Notes under the pieces: model-generated | What the model was told of the DNA's origin: nothing | The model's input: the letters and a program-made list of their open reading frames with translations, nothing else | The model's database searches: none | Program-made: the position numbers and the translations under genes | Shown: in pieces, positions 35,530 to 47,030 of the stretch | Numbering within the stretch: the stretch's first letter is position 1 | How the letters are laid out: each line of letters starts with the position of its first letter | Origin: Cryptomeria japonica | Lineage: Eukaryota > Streptophyta > Pinopsida > Cupressales > Cupressaceae | Assembly: GCF_030272615.1 (NCBI RefSeq) | Contig: NC_081407.1 | Span: 434,406,730-434,470,729, forward strand | DNA length: 64,000 bases | Reading direction: 5' to 3'

Positions 35530-36688
35530 TGGGACAAATTAGTGACAATAAAATATTCAATTTGTGCATGTTATTTTGTGGTTTTTGAGGGGGCTCTCGG
35601 TAGTTGTAGAGAGATCGTGTCACAAAGGTTATATTAAATTTAGGATTAAAGACTATATGGGAAATGAATGGTATATAATTTTAGAGTAATAAGTTGGGAT
35701 AGAAATCTGTCTTTCTTTTTTTATTTTAAAATAAAATGAAACAATAAAAAGTAAATGCATATTTGGATTTTTAGGAAGACGAGATAGATTTGAATGTGAT
35801 TAAATATTTGTGTTTGATTTTTAGAAATATATAAGAAGAATTGTATAAGATGTTTAAGTTTTAAAATTTATAAAGTTGAGTGATTATTTGATTCAATCTA
35901 AGAACTACTGAATTTATTCTTACATCAACAAACAAAAAAATAAGTTCTACAAAAATAACTCTTGGCACTAGATTCGATCTTGATGTCTACAAACCTTTAG
36001 TACCTCCAAATAGATAATCATTCGATCTTTGTATATGTAAATGCCCTAAAAAACAAAGGCTAAAATGGCTATTCCAAGGAAGATACAAATCTTCAAAAAT
36101 CAACATGATGTGTTAAAATGAAAACGTGATAATTGGTTTTCACCTCCAAGGCAAAAACCTAAATGTCAAATATTTTGTACCCATCTGGTTGTCTCCAATA
36201 ATTCTCATTTGTCTTTCATTGTTTCCTTGCACTTTCATGTTTTCCTTAAACTTCTTTTATTTTTTTGCCTCCATAAATCTATCGCTTCTAAAACAAGTGG
36301 CGATTGCAAAATCACCATCTTGCAAAAACAATGAATTCATCAATGTCAATTATACATGTGATTTTCCTAAAAATACCATTTTTTTTCTTTATTTTCTCCT
36401 TTAGTTTCATTCAATCTAAATTTGTTTTTAGTTTTTCATTATCCAAGAACATCCATGTACAAAAAGTTAAAGATTTTTTTTCCAAAATTGTGTAGGGACT
36501 TCTAAGAAGTGACCCAAACCTAAGAAAGTTTTCCCAACAATTATAATCAAACCCCCAAAAAACTATTTTCTATTGTCCTAATGTTCAAATTTTCCTTTTA
36601 TTTTATATTGGAAGCATGTCATAAGCAATGTGGATAGGAAAGGAAAGGAAATGATTTGATACTAAAAACTACATCCAATTTTCTCCAT
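35530..36688. other. AT-rich intergenic DNA
   Basis: Nothing coding or repetitive is recognised. Several T-rich runs occur. The right end carries GTTTAT, the target sequence duplicated by the adjoining LTR element. Confidence 0.5.
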
Positions 36689-36694
36689 GTTTAT

Positions 36695-37919
36695 TGATGA
36701 ACTTATAAGGCACTGAGAGGGGGTGAATCAATGCAAGTAAAAGCAATACAAATCTGATTATCAATTTCACCAACTTAAAACTTAATAGGCATATAAGAAA
36801 TAACACCAAGTATGCAATCACCACATAAAGCATAAACCACATGACACAAGAGTTTATACGTGGAAAACCCAAATAGGAAAAACCACGGTGGGAGTAGGTA
36901 CCCACAAAGATCCACTATTTGCAGTATAGAGATCTGACCAGTTAAGGTCTACAACACCCGGTTAGAGGCACACCCTGTTAGAAGTGTCTAAGCGTGGTTA
37001 AGAGATTTACAAAAAGGCTTGTGAGGACCAGCCCTGTTAGAAGCTACCCAAGTTACTGGGATTTGCAAACACAAGTTAATGTGTCACCTGGTTAGAGGAT
37101 TTAATGATCAGACCTTTTAGGATCTGACTGCACCCTGTTAGGAGTGACCTTGTAAGAGGATTATCTTGCTGCAACTATTAGGGAGACAACAAGTACAAAT
37201 GATCTCAGTATAACGCCTTCAGTGTTTGATAAGATCCGCTTCAGAATATACGACATCACATATACTTCATCTCTCAACTCCTTTGATCACCGCACTATCA
37301 GAAATACAAAATTCGCTAAATGATCTTTCACACTTTCAAGCTCATACTCATATATCCCTTCATACCTCATCACACACTTAAAATCATCATTAGGTCAGTT
37401 AGAACCTTGTTACAATTCCCTAGATTCAATGCATCTAGACAATCTTACATTGCACGCTTTAGTTATGTCGACCACTGACATAACAAATCCAATTTTGTGT
37501 CACTTTACTGATCTAAGTGATTTTCATCTCTACCGGTTAAGTCTCAGTCAGAATACCTGCTATGTCAATCAGATCACGTTCATCCGATCGAATCTGCACA
37601 TGCGGTCACGGACATAACTCCATCTACCAGCCTTCATTGATGTTGCAAAACTGCATCATCTCATTCTTCATAGATTTCCTGTATCAGTTGTCGGAATATA
37701 ATATTGTCTGTCTTTTACCGGTTAAAGTCCTAATTACCAGTTCTGATAAAATTGTCTTTGCTTACCGCTTAAGCCTTGTTGGTTGACCTATGGGACTTAG
37801 ATGACTGTAAAAACATAGTTGCCATCAATGACAACATACAACAATCTAATCAAACATATACCAGTTGCATCAAGCGAACAAATAATTATTGGTTAAGATC
37901 AAATGATCAAATGCCAACA
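36695..37919 (-). repeat. 3' LTR of the pol-less SIRE-like element
   Basis: It is 1,225 bp, TGTTGGCATTTG...GTTCATCA on the minus strand. It matches the right-hand LTR when the nested insertion is removed (425 + 821 = 1,246 bp). TACCGGTTAA words occur at 37531 and 37716, with decayed forms at 37763 and near 37886. The end near 36715 has GAGAGGGGGTGAATCAATG, the motif shared with the other Copia-type LTR. Confidence 0.9.
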
Positions 37920-38185
37920 ATCTCCCCCTTTGGCATTGATGGCAACACTTAGAATTTTTTGTCAACTAAGTGTGCAATACAAAAATTGACTATATGACAT
38001 GTACTCCCCTTGGTGATTACTCCTATTACTCTCTCTTTACATTACATGCAAAATTTTGACTTACTCTTAACTATTACTCCCCCTTTGACAACAATGCCAA
38101 ATAAAGAAGTAAAATACATGAAAGATATATACATTTTAGGTCAAAATTTGCATCAGAGCATATATAAATATAAGTCATAAAGTTT
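37920..38185 (-). promoter_or_regulatory. Polypurine tract with two upstream PPT-like copies
   Basis: On the minus strand CAATGCCAAAGGGGGAGAT abuts the 3' LTR. Similar blocks precede it: CCAAGGGGAGTAC near 38003 and TGTCAAAGGGGGAGTAATAG near 38071-38090. Such repeated AAAGGGGGAG tracts are characteristic of the SIRE/Maximus group. Confidence 0.78.
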
Positions 38186-41100
38186 TTACAAAGCAATTTT
38201 AGAAAAAGCATCACTAAAATGAAACTTCAACTGTTTGAGATCATTATCCCATGTCTCTAATAGTGTGTCGGTAATCTCAACATGTGTCTTTATCTGCCCG
38301 GCTAATTCCTCCATTGCATCAACTGTGATCATCTCAGGTGTAGCCAAAATAGCCTCTAACTCCTTGTATGCTCGTTGTAAAATTTCAACTTTAGGAATTA
38401 GTTGAGTCTGGAGCTCCTTCAATGATCTTATCCATTTGACCAACTCATGTTCATACATCTCAAGTTTGTGATGTAAGTCTACAACGGATCTACCCAAAAA
38501 AATAGCTGAGTCATTCAAGAGTCTAAAAGTTTCACTCAAGATTTAAAGTTATTTCTCAGCATCTTCCCTTTTCTCCTTCAAGTTAGCACAAAATAGTGAA
38601 AACTTTGAAATAGTAGCCAAAATCTTTCCTCTGGTTTCTAGTGCATTCTTCAACAGGTCTTCATCAACCATGAGTGCTACCTTACATTTATCTATCTCAG
38701 ACATTAGAAGTTTTTTTCCTTTTCTTCTTGTAATCCTTTTCAACTGATATATATGTTGCATCTTCAAAAGTCTTGAGTTCATCTCCAACATCGGTAACCA
38801 ACTGTCCAAGTTTGTCAATGGAAGTGACAAAAATTTCAGTATTAGTCTCTGGTAGGAGACTAGACAAAATATCAACTGCTATCTTGATTGTCTCTGCCTC
38901 TCTTTTTTGTTCCTTAATTCTCTTCTTTTGAGCTCTAGATTGCATCATTGTTGCAATCTCCATCAATTGAGAACTCAGATTGTCCATACCAATAGGCCCT
39001 TTAATACTCACCGAGTCGTCATCATCATCATCAATTATTTTCTTCTCCTTTGTCTCCTTTTTCTCTACCTTTTCTTTCTCTATTTTCACCTTCTCGGTCT
39101 TATCTTCTTTTGTCTTCTCTTCCTCAATGGTGTCCTTGACCGGTGGTGGTTGTGTTTCCACATTTTGTTCATTCACCGGTACTTCCTCATTAGTATTTTC
39201 ATCTGTCTTTTCCTTTTGACTGACATCAACATTTACACTTACCGATGGAATTTGACTATCAGTAGGTTGTGTGTTCACCGGTGGCTCATCAGAGCTCTTT
39301 TCTTCATTTTGCTTCTCCACTTGTTCCTCTTGTTGCTCATATTGTTCAAGCATTTGAACATCAACATCCAGTACATCTGTATTATCAACATTATTATCAA
39401 CATTGTCTCTGGTGTTATCATCAGGAATGAATATCGGTTCAGTATCGATCAGATCATCATACATATACTTGTTGTCCGGTTCAAAATCTGTGATGTTAAC
39501 ACCTTTAGGAAGTTCTTCTTCCTTTAGCTTTTTCAGAACTATCTTCCTCAACTTTTTCATCTTTTCTCCATCCGAGATGAGACCTAAAGCCTTCTTGATC
39601 AAAATCTCAGTCTCCTTCTGGACTGATTTAGTCTCTCCTATTAACATTCTTGTTAATCTCTTCTTGGATCTAAATGATGCCTTTGCATTAACCTTTATCT
39701 GTTCAATTTATTCTTCACTTGTTTCCGGTTGCAAGTGCTTAAAGATATAATCAACGAATTCTTTGTCTTGGCTAATGGCAGCCTGCCACTTGCATCAATT
39801 AGATTATACAAATAATTTGGAATATGCCCTTGTAGCTCAATGAGGGCTCTGCTAAATTTATTCATACTGAAGACGACTGCATCTTCAATCTCTCTTTGTT
39901 ACTTTCAGATAAATGAACAAACAATGCATTCAAAACTTTGTATATCCCATAATCCTTGATTATTTGAACCATTCTATTGAAAGAGTCTTCCAATGTAAAT
40001 GGTTTCTTAGGTGACTTGCCCTTACCGATTGCCTTAGGCTTTCTTAACACTTTCTCTAAGTCCTCTTTTATCTTCCTTTGATTTAGTAGCCTCTTCATCA
40101 TTTGTTGGTTTGTGGGCTTGTTGCTTCTTCCTCTTTCTGGTTTGAACTGGTGCAATAGGTGGATCAACAGTTTTCTACTTTCTCTAGAACTGAATTTTAG
40201 ATGGTTTCCCTCTTTGTGATTTAGTCGGTTTCTCTTCTTCCATCTTCTTCTCTGTTGCTTTGGCTTTTTCATCTCTAGTCGTATCGGTAGGGGTACTGGT
40301 AGGTACACTTGATGCTTCACCTTGCTCTGTTGCATACTTAGCCCTTGCTGCTACTATCTTCTTGTTTTTAAATCTTGCCTGCTCAGCAAATGCTTCTACT
40401 TCCTTCCCTATTTTCTTAGCAATTAGTGGTCTCTGCAACTCAAAGTGGACTTGTAGAGGTTTTTCTTTGTAAGTCCCAAATCTTTCTGCAGTGGTATCCG
40501 TTGGTTTCTCTAACAGATGGTTAGCATAAGCAATGAGTAGATCCTTTTCTACCTCATATCACATAGGTAATACTCATGTGGTTCTAGGGATAACTACTTC
40601 CATCATACAGGTGTCAGTATCCACCATAAAACAAATTGTCTTCTTATACTGGTTGACTACTTATGTCGGTATATGCTCTCTAGCATGCATTTTCTTTTGA
40701 AATTCCTTGAAGTAACCCCATGAAATATTATCAAACTTGTCCTTCAATATCCTAATGTTGTTCTTCATCTGAAGTAGTGCAGGGGTACCTTCAATCCATT
40801 GAACATATCCAGTACCAGGGAAATGGTTTTGGAAATAGAAAAATAATCCCAAAATCAATTGTCCAAATTTGAATCTCACCTTCTTATCTTTCTTCACAGC
40901 TTCTAGATTCACCATCAGTTGACTTCTTAGTGCCTTTGTCGGATTATAGTCAACATTCTCTTTTACCATCTAGTAGGCAATATGAATAGCTATTCATAGT
41001 ATGCTGTTCATTCTGCTTGAATAATAAATCCTGTACCTGATCATCATAGAGGCATATTTCACAGTTGGATCATTAATGTTGTTTACTATCATGGGTCTAC

Positions 41101-41581
41101 CATCCCATCTTGATCCTGTCAACTTTTCAACATCATTCTTGGGTACTGATCTAAGTAAGGGTACTTCACCGATTGAGCAAAATCCGGTTACTGCATGAAT
41201 GACTTCCTTGGTTATTTTATGTGGTCGATCCAACCACATAAATTGATCATGAATGCAACTCAAAATAAATCTAACTAACTCATTATCAAAATCATTAATG
41301 AAGTTAATTGCATGATGAAACCCTTTCTTGGTGACACTCTTAAACTGTTCTTTCAGTATGCCCTTGTTATCACACAATGATCTCTATTGTTCATAAATAA
41401 CTGATACACCCATGTCCTCCAGTTTGTAGTGATAAAAAGATCTGATTTCTTCGACATGAAAAACTCCATATGGTACACTAGATAGGGCATTGACGGGGTT
41501 TGTTTCCTCTAATTTGAAAGGATGTCATTTAAAATCCGGTTGTGGCCTCTCTGTCACATCAAAAAAATATGGAGTATCCAT
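38186..41581 (-). pseudogene. Large unassigned retroelement ORF in place of pol, broken
   Basis: It begins MDTPYFFDVTERPQPDFK at 41581 and keeps one frame to about 40184, apart from stops including those near 41525, 41385, 40992 and 40659. It includes NELVRFILSCIHDQFMWLDR, PHKITKEVIHAVTGFCSIGE and FGQLILGLFFYFQNHFPGTG. It then shifts frame several times. 40440-39862 is Lys- and Glu-rich (KKMEEEKPTKSQRGKPSKIQ). 39647-38697 is a 316-codon open piece, highly acidic and coiled-coil-like, with DDDDDD and KEKVEKKETKEKK. 38539-38186 is predicted helical (RLLNDSAIFLGRSVVDLHHK). I see no enzyme motif. The N-terminal part recalls 'plant mobile domain'-type transposon ORFs; the coiled coil recalls the extra 3' ORF (often called env-like) of SIRE elements. 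Neither link is proven. Confidence 0.6.
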
Positions 41582-42143
41582 ACTAAACTATGTGAAACCT
41601 TGAAGCAAAGAGTAAGATTCATTGATAAATACCTTTCCTGCTTCTAAACTAGGGTTTCACACTGTCAAAACCTTCAACATCATTCATCGATTCACAATGC
41701 ACTTCTGATCACCTCAAATCTCTACTAGACACGCTAAATGTTGCAATCACAAACTTTCTTTTGCTCTACTTGCTCGTCAAATTCTCTCAAGATTGCAATG
41801 TGTCAAATGAAATTCAAAATGCTATTTTTATTTGCTTTCAAACTATTGCATTAAATGCTTTAACCGACAAAACCCTAAAATGCCTTAAAACACTCTTAAG
41901 CATATTACCAGTTGCAAAAACTCAATGATATTTACTGGTTATGATTCAAAAAGACTTATAAACATCAAAATGCATCAGAATTGCAGATTTAACTTACAGT
42001 ACTTCATCAAGGGATTCATCTCAAGATTTGACAATAAGCTCACCCCAAGTTGTAGAAACAACTTAGTTTGTCGGTGATGGATTCTCCACACTAGGTGAAG
42101 AATTTGATTCCTCAGTTAGTTTATCATCACTCTTCTTCTTCTT
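41582..42143 (-). other. Non-coding spacer between gag and the second ORF
   Basis: About 560 bases with stops in all minus frames. It could be a leader with its own promoter, or an intron-like segment used to express the downstream ORF: AGTTTAG lies just before the ATG at 41581. This placement is unlike ordinary Copia, where gag and pol are continuous. Confidence 0.4.
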
Positions 42144-43359
42144 CTAGGTTCTATTCATCTCAGCTTTGGTTTCTTCAATATTAACTTTCTGCTTTCCTTT
42201 TCGGTCTGCAAGATGATTCACCGGTTGGTTCTTTTGTGTTTTGCAAAACTTAGCAATGTGTCCCAGTTTGTTACAATGATAACATGCCATTCCATATGCT
42301 TTCCATGGTCCTGCATTGCCTCTACCTGTCCTTCTTTGATAGTTCATTTCCACATGTCCAAAGTTGTTGCAGATTGCACAAATCACATTATTTCTTTTCT
42401 CCATCTCACAAGGACTAGATCGGTTAACATGGGGTCTTTGCCAATTTGTGTTTTTCTGAACATTGAAATTTATTCTCCAATCACCAACAGTTCTTGGATT
42501 CATATGAGGTGTTGGATAATTAGCTCCATACCTGCATTCCATAGATCTATGCCCATACATGTTGCATGTATAACTAACCCTCAAATTTTCTAGGCACATA
42601 TATAGTATTAGGTCTATAACCAGTATTAGCATCAGATTTTGTTCTACAAACATTAGTAGTATGTCCTGGTTTATGACAATTAAAACAAATAGGTTTGTAA
42701 GCTTTCTTACCGGTAGGCTATTGAGCCTTAGGAGTTGTTTTACCTTCATGCATGTTGCTCTTGGTACCGAAAGGTTCTCCTTCCTCAAATGTATTGTATC
42801 CTAACCCAGATGTATCACCTTTCATCCTCTGCGATTGGATTTGTTCATCCAGCATGGTAGAACTCTTGTTGAATTTTGTAAGCTTCTCATTAGCTTATGT
42901 AATCTCTTTAGTAAGATCTTCATTTTGCTTCATAAGAGTCTCTCTAAGAGACATTGCCATATCAAGATCTGTTTTGACTTCTTCTTTCTCTTCTTTCTCC
43001 TCAAGCCAGTGTGCATATAGAATGCCATTTTCTTGATTTACCTTATAGATCTCATCTTTCTCTTTGATCTTGTCTTCAGCTGCCCTCCTAGCTTCAAGTT
43101 CTTGACTCATACGGATTGTAAGGGCTTCAAGCTCTCTCCTCAAGTTAAGTTTCTCACCATTTAGTTTCTCCACTTCCTCAACCAATGCATCTATGTTTGC
43201 TCCATCAGAAGAGTTTCTTTCATTGATCTCCAATAGTTGTTTGGTCAGTTATTTCCTTTTAGCTAGTGATGTCTTATACTTTCCTCTTAGGGTTTCTAAC
43301 TCTTCCTTGGTTTCTGCAAGTTCCTTATCCATCTCTCGGTAACTCATTCCTTCCCCCAT
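42144..43359 (-). pseudogene. gag-like protein with coiled coil and four zinc knuckles, broken
   Basis: The first ATG after the primer site is at 43359 (MGEGMSYREMDKELAETK). A long coiled coil follows in one frame to 42895, interrupted by a stop at 43249 (EKLNGEKLNLRRELEALTIR). Then come zinc knuckles: CFNCHKPGHTTNVC near 42690-42650, CNMYGHRSMEC near 42565, CAICNNFGHVEMNY (last Cys changed) near 42385-42340, and CYHCNKLGHIAKFC near 42280-42240. It ends at 42144. The usual N-terminal UBN2 part of Copia gag is missing, so only the distal half of gag remains. The same coiled-coil-plus-knuckles order is seen in the element at 18-20 kb. Confidence 0.72.
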
Positions 43360-43410
43360 ATTTACCTTAGGATTAGAGATCTCTTCCAAGCGGTTAAGCC
43401 TTAAGGAAGT

Positions 43411-43427
43411 TAGGCTTTGATACCAAT
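43411..43427 (-). promoter_or_regulatory. Primer-binding site, initiator tRNA-Met type
   Basis: Just inside the 5' LTR the minus strand reads ATTGGTATCAAAGCCTA, close to the canonical TGGTATCAGAGC. It confirms minus-strand orientation and the LTR edge at 43428. Confidence 0.88.
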
Positions 43428-43852
43428 TGATGAACTTATAAGGCACAAAGAGGGGGGGGGATGACTCAGTGCAAATAAAAACAATACAAATCTGATTATC
43501 AATTTCACCAACTTAAAACTTAATGGGCATATAAGAAATAACACCAAGTATGCAATCACCACATAAAGCATAAACCACATGACACAAGAGTTTATACGTG
43601 GAAAACCTAAATGGGAAAAACCACTGTGGGAGTAGGTACCCACAAAGATACATTATTTGCAGTATAGAGATTTGACTAGTTAAGGTCTACAACAACCGGT
43701 TAGAGGCACACCCTGTTAGAAGTGTAAGCTCGATCAAAAGCTTTACAAAAAGGCTTGTGAGGACCAGCCCTATTAGGAGCTACCCAAGTTACTGGGATTT
43801 GCAAATACAAGTTAATGTGTCACCTGGTTAGAGGATTTAATGATCAGACCTG
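43428..43852 (-). repeat. 5' LTR of the SIRE-like element, left part
   Basis: It corresponds to 36695-37119 of the 3' LTR. It breaks at ACCTG (43848-43852), the target duplicated by the nested element, and the LTR resumes at 48503. Confidence 0.92.
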
Positions 43853-45343
43853 TGTTACCTTGTCATTCGTACCTTATAACAAGAGTGAGTTGCCTTGCAA
43901 AATTTTTAGTTGAGTCCTTGTCTTATTAAAAATTTATTGGTTCAATCCCTAATCCGCATGTAAATCATTTCTAAATCCTTAGCATTAAGTTTCAATGGTC
44001 TGTTGAACCTCATGAACCCCTTGAACCATCTTGAATAGAGTTCATAGTGTTCATTTAGGTACTGCGGGTTCTAAGTTGTGTCTAAGACATTTTCGGGCTA
44101 ACGTTCACTTATGTGTTTTGCAACAACTCTATTTCACGGTCGCAAGTGATATTTCATATATTATTTCTCCAAACTGTGAACCGTTTGAACCTAGTTTAAA
44201 CAGTTCAGTGATGTTCAAACTGTTCGATGAAGTTCAAGGTTCAAGCTCTACAGGTTTGATTTTATGACAGTCATATAGACCCGCACACAGTAGCTCATAT
44301 CTTTTTACTCAGACATTATTTTATAAATCCCTCCGGTCATAATTCAGAAAACTAGGTTGCAACCAACATATCCAAAATTGAGAAAGATCCAACGGTGAAA
44401 ACAAACGTTATGGGCCCCACACCGAGATATATTTTGACTGTCACAAATATTTTCAGTCCGCCCAGCATAATGAATATTTTTATTTTGAGTTAAAATATTC
44501 AAGTGTCACGTGTCCAAATATTATTATAAACTTTAGAGAATTATATTTATAATGCTTATAAATATTTTATGTTATAAAAAAAGAGTAATGGGGAAAGTGA
44601 AAAGCGTAAGTGAAAAGGTTTTTCAAGATTCGGTTATAAATACTGAATAAAGATTTCATGTAACTATTTATTGTGAAAAGATTGAAAGAGGAGGGGTTGT
44701 TCTTCTTTTTCTTTTCTTCCAACAGCCTGTGGGTGAGGGAGAGTAGATTTTTATTTGTAAGAGAGGAGTTGAAGCTTTTCTAAGCAATGCTTTGTACAAA
44801 AAATATCAATCTTTGAGTTGATTTCCAGACATGAATAGAATGCAGATGATATCTTCAATCTTTGTGTTGTTGATATTCTTCTCATGGCTGTAGCTGGACT
44901 TTGAGCCTTTGCAGTTGTTTATTAATGTCTTTTCTGTTATAATCAATTGTGTATGTGGATTTATTACAAGTTTGTGTGCTTGAAAGTAAGCCATATTGGA
45001 GCAATGACTTTCTCTGTTAGTTTTTAGTCCAAATGCTATCCATAAGTGCAGAGAATTAAACTTTGATTTAATGGTCTTCATTTATATTTGTTTTGTAAGT
45101 CTTTGGCATTCATTTTCATGGCTATGGATGAATGTTATTTTCCTTTATTGCTTTCTGGTTAAAAGCATATCAATAATTTAATTCCTTGTAAATCTTCTAA
45201 GAGGGAGCTGTACCTCTCAATTCAGAGGAAGATTATCACTTCAATGATAATCTATCCAACTATTAGTACTTTTTGTCCTTCATTCTGGGCATTTTGAGTT
45301 TATTTGTATAGTTATCTTTGAAGGACAAATCTGTTCACTAACA
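43853..45343 (+). repeat. 5' LTR of the nested element
   Basis: It is 1,491 bp and closely similar to 47031-48497, with scattered substitutions and a few small gaps. A TATA-like TATAAATACTGAATAAAG lies near 44633-44650 and precedes a transcribed-looking GAAAGAGGAGGGG stretch, consistent with U3-R-U5 on the plus strand. Confidence 0.92.
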
Positions 45344-45344
45344 G

Positions 45345-45367
45345 ATTTTTGGCGACTCTGTTGGGGA
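45345..45367 (+). promoter_or_regulatory. Probable primer-binding site of the nested element
   Basis: Directly after the left LTR is GATTTTTGGCGACTCTG followed by TTGGGGATTC. This TTGGCGAC...GGGGA layout is common just inside plant Gypsy-type and large non-autonomous LTR elements. A related sequence, TTGGCTCTGACTGGGGACC, sits in the opposite orientation inside the right LTR (47030-47012, minus strand). Confidence 0.6.
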
Positions 45368-45431
45368 TTCAGAATCAAAGACAAGTGCATTTTGTTTCCT
45401 CGGATTTTTAAATTTATCTCTGTGCAGGAGA

Positions 45432-46580
45432 TTGGCGACTCTGTATATAAACATCATGCTCAAGGCAAGAGCAATGAGAAAAGGGAAAAGACCAGATCCT
45501 TCGATCTTGGAAATTGTTGCAATAGATGATAAAATACTGCATGACTTCTTGGAGCATTACAAAGAAAGTATTTCTCGTGGTGTTAGAAATAATATAAGTG
45601 TGGAAGATGATCATGCATCCACTCTTCTATGGAGAAGTCTTTGCATCAGATTTCACAAATTGAAAGAATTGAAAGAAAAGACAAGAGTCTTGCAAGTTTA
45701 TGCAAATAAAATATTGCAGCTGAAAGAAGAATTAAAATTTGATGATGATGAGACTCCAATCATCTCAGTTTCATCTCACTCCTACAATTACCTTGTCTTG
45801 AATGAGCGAGAAGTTCAGCAAGAAATAGTTTAGTCCCATGAAAGTAAAACAATGGTAAGTGAGAATAATCAAGACAACATTGGAGAACCCGTGGGCTTGA
45901 ATGAAATAGGTTTTTTGAGGTCTTTCTCTTACCCAGAAATAGAAACTTTCAGTTTTGATATTATGAAAAGTTATCTTGTTCCAAAAAGTATAAAGGATGA
46001 ACATTTTTAGATTTACATGCAACTAGAGTATGAAGCTTTCAATCTTATACATGAAGTTGATGAAAATGATTCTTTATGTTTAAAAGTTTGTGATGAGTCC
46101 TTCGTAGAATTATTTCATTTTGACAGTAAAACAATATTATGTCTTCCTAATGAAGAGTTGCAGTCCCAAGAACTGTTGACCGGTTTGGATAGTACTACTT
46201 TTTGTGATGAAGAGATCATAAAGCAGTTCTTGTCATCCATTGAAGAAGGGGATTTCAAGAAGAAGGATTCAGGTATTAATTCATTTCATGCATTAAGTTT
46301 GGATAAGTAATTTGCAGATTTAATTTCAGTAAAAGATGTTGAAGTTGTTTCAGCCAAGTTGGATCCCATGCATGATGAAGTGTCTCTCTATTCTGAGATT
46401 AGTTCAAATGCTGAAAATTATTTTAAGAATGATGGTCTTAATAGTGGTGATTGTGAGAATGATGCAACCTTTTCCCTAGGAATTTCTGAGCATTACTTTT
46501 TTCAGCCAGAAATAGAACATTATTTGAGAAGTACTGTGCAGATGTTTCTAGAAAATTCAAAAGTTCATGATGAAACATGA
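45432..46580 (+). pseudogene. Unassigned ORF of the nested element (about 383 codons, three stops)
   Basis: One frame runs from ATG 45432 to the stop at 46580, broken only by TAG at 45831, TAG near 46006 and TAA at 46308. This indicates a once intact protein. It reads LKARAMRKGKRPDPSILEIV at the start and RNNISVEDDHASTLLWRSLC further on, then a very acidic C-terminal two thirds (SLCLKVCDESFVELFHFDSK, EEIIKQFLSSIEEGDFKKKD). It is Asp/Glu-rich, with no zinc knuckle, protease or polymerase motif and no signal peptide. I do not recognise it. Confidence 0.6.
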
Positions 46581-47030
46581 TTTTTTGGGCACAAATGTGT
46601 ATTCACAAAGTTCCTGCATATTGTTAGTTTGGTGTTCAGCATTGAAGAAGTTACCAGAAGAGCATGGTTTTGGGTTGCTTCATTTGAACACAAGCCATTT
46701 TTTCAGAAAAGGCTCCTTCTTCTCCCAACTGGTGGATGGTTTTGTGTAAGAAGTTCTTGGCTCCATTTCTCATGGTGGGATTTTCCTACCTATATATTTT
46801 TGTAAATAATATTTTTGGTGTTATCTAGGTGTAGCTTGTCTTAATTTTTAGCCCTGGTTTAGTGTGGGTTTTGGCTTGTTAGTTTTTCCTTGTTGCCTCT
46901 GCCCTCTGCAAGAAGCTTCTTGTGCTTTGTTTTTCTTGACTCTGTTGCCCAATGGCTAGGCACTGATCTCTTCCAAAGACATTCTGGATTCTCCTAGTCC
47001 TTTACAGTCCCGGTCCCCAGTCAGAGCCAA
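46581..47030 (+). other. 3' non-coding part of the nested element
   Basis: T-rich sequence with a TTTGGTGTTATCTAGGTGTAGC stretch and a pyrimidine-rich end. No polypurine tract is visible just before the right LTR, which is unexpected for the plus orientation. Confidence 0.5.

Noticed and set aside
38907..39527. 206-codon frame on the plus strand
   Set aside because: It lies antisense to the acidic coiled-coil frame of the retroelement ORF and is a hydrophobic mirror of its Glu/Lys/Asp codons.
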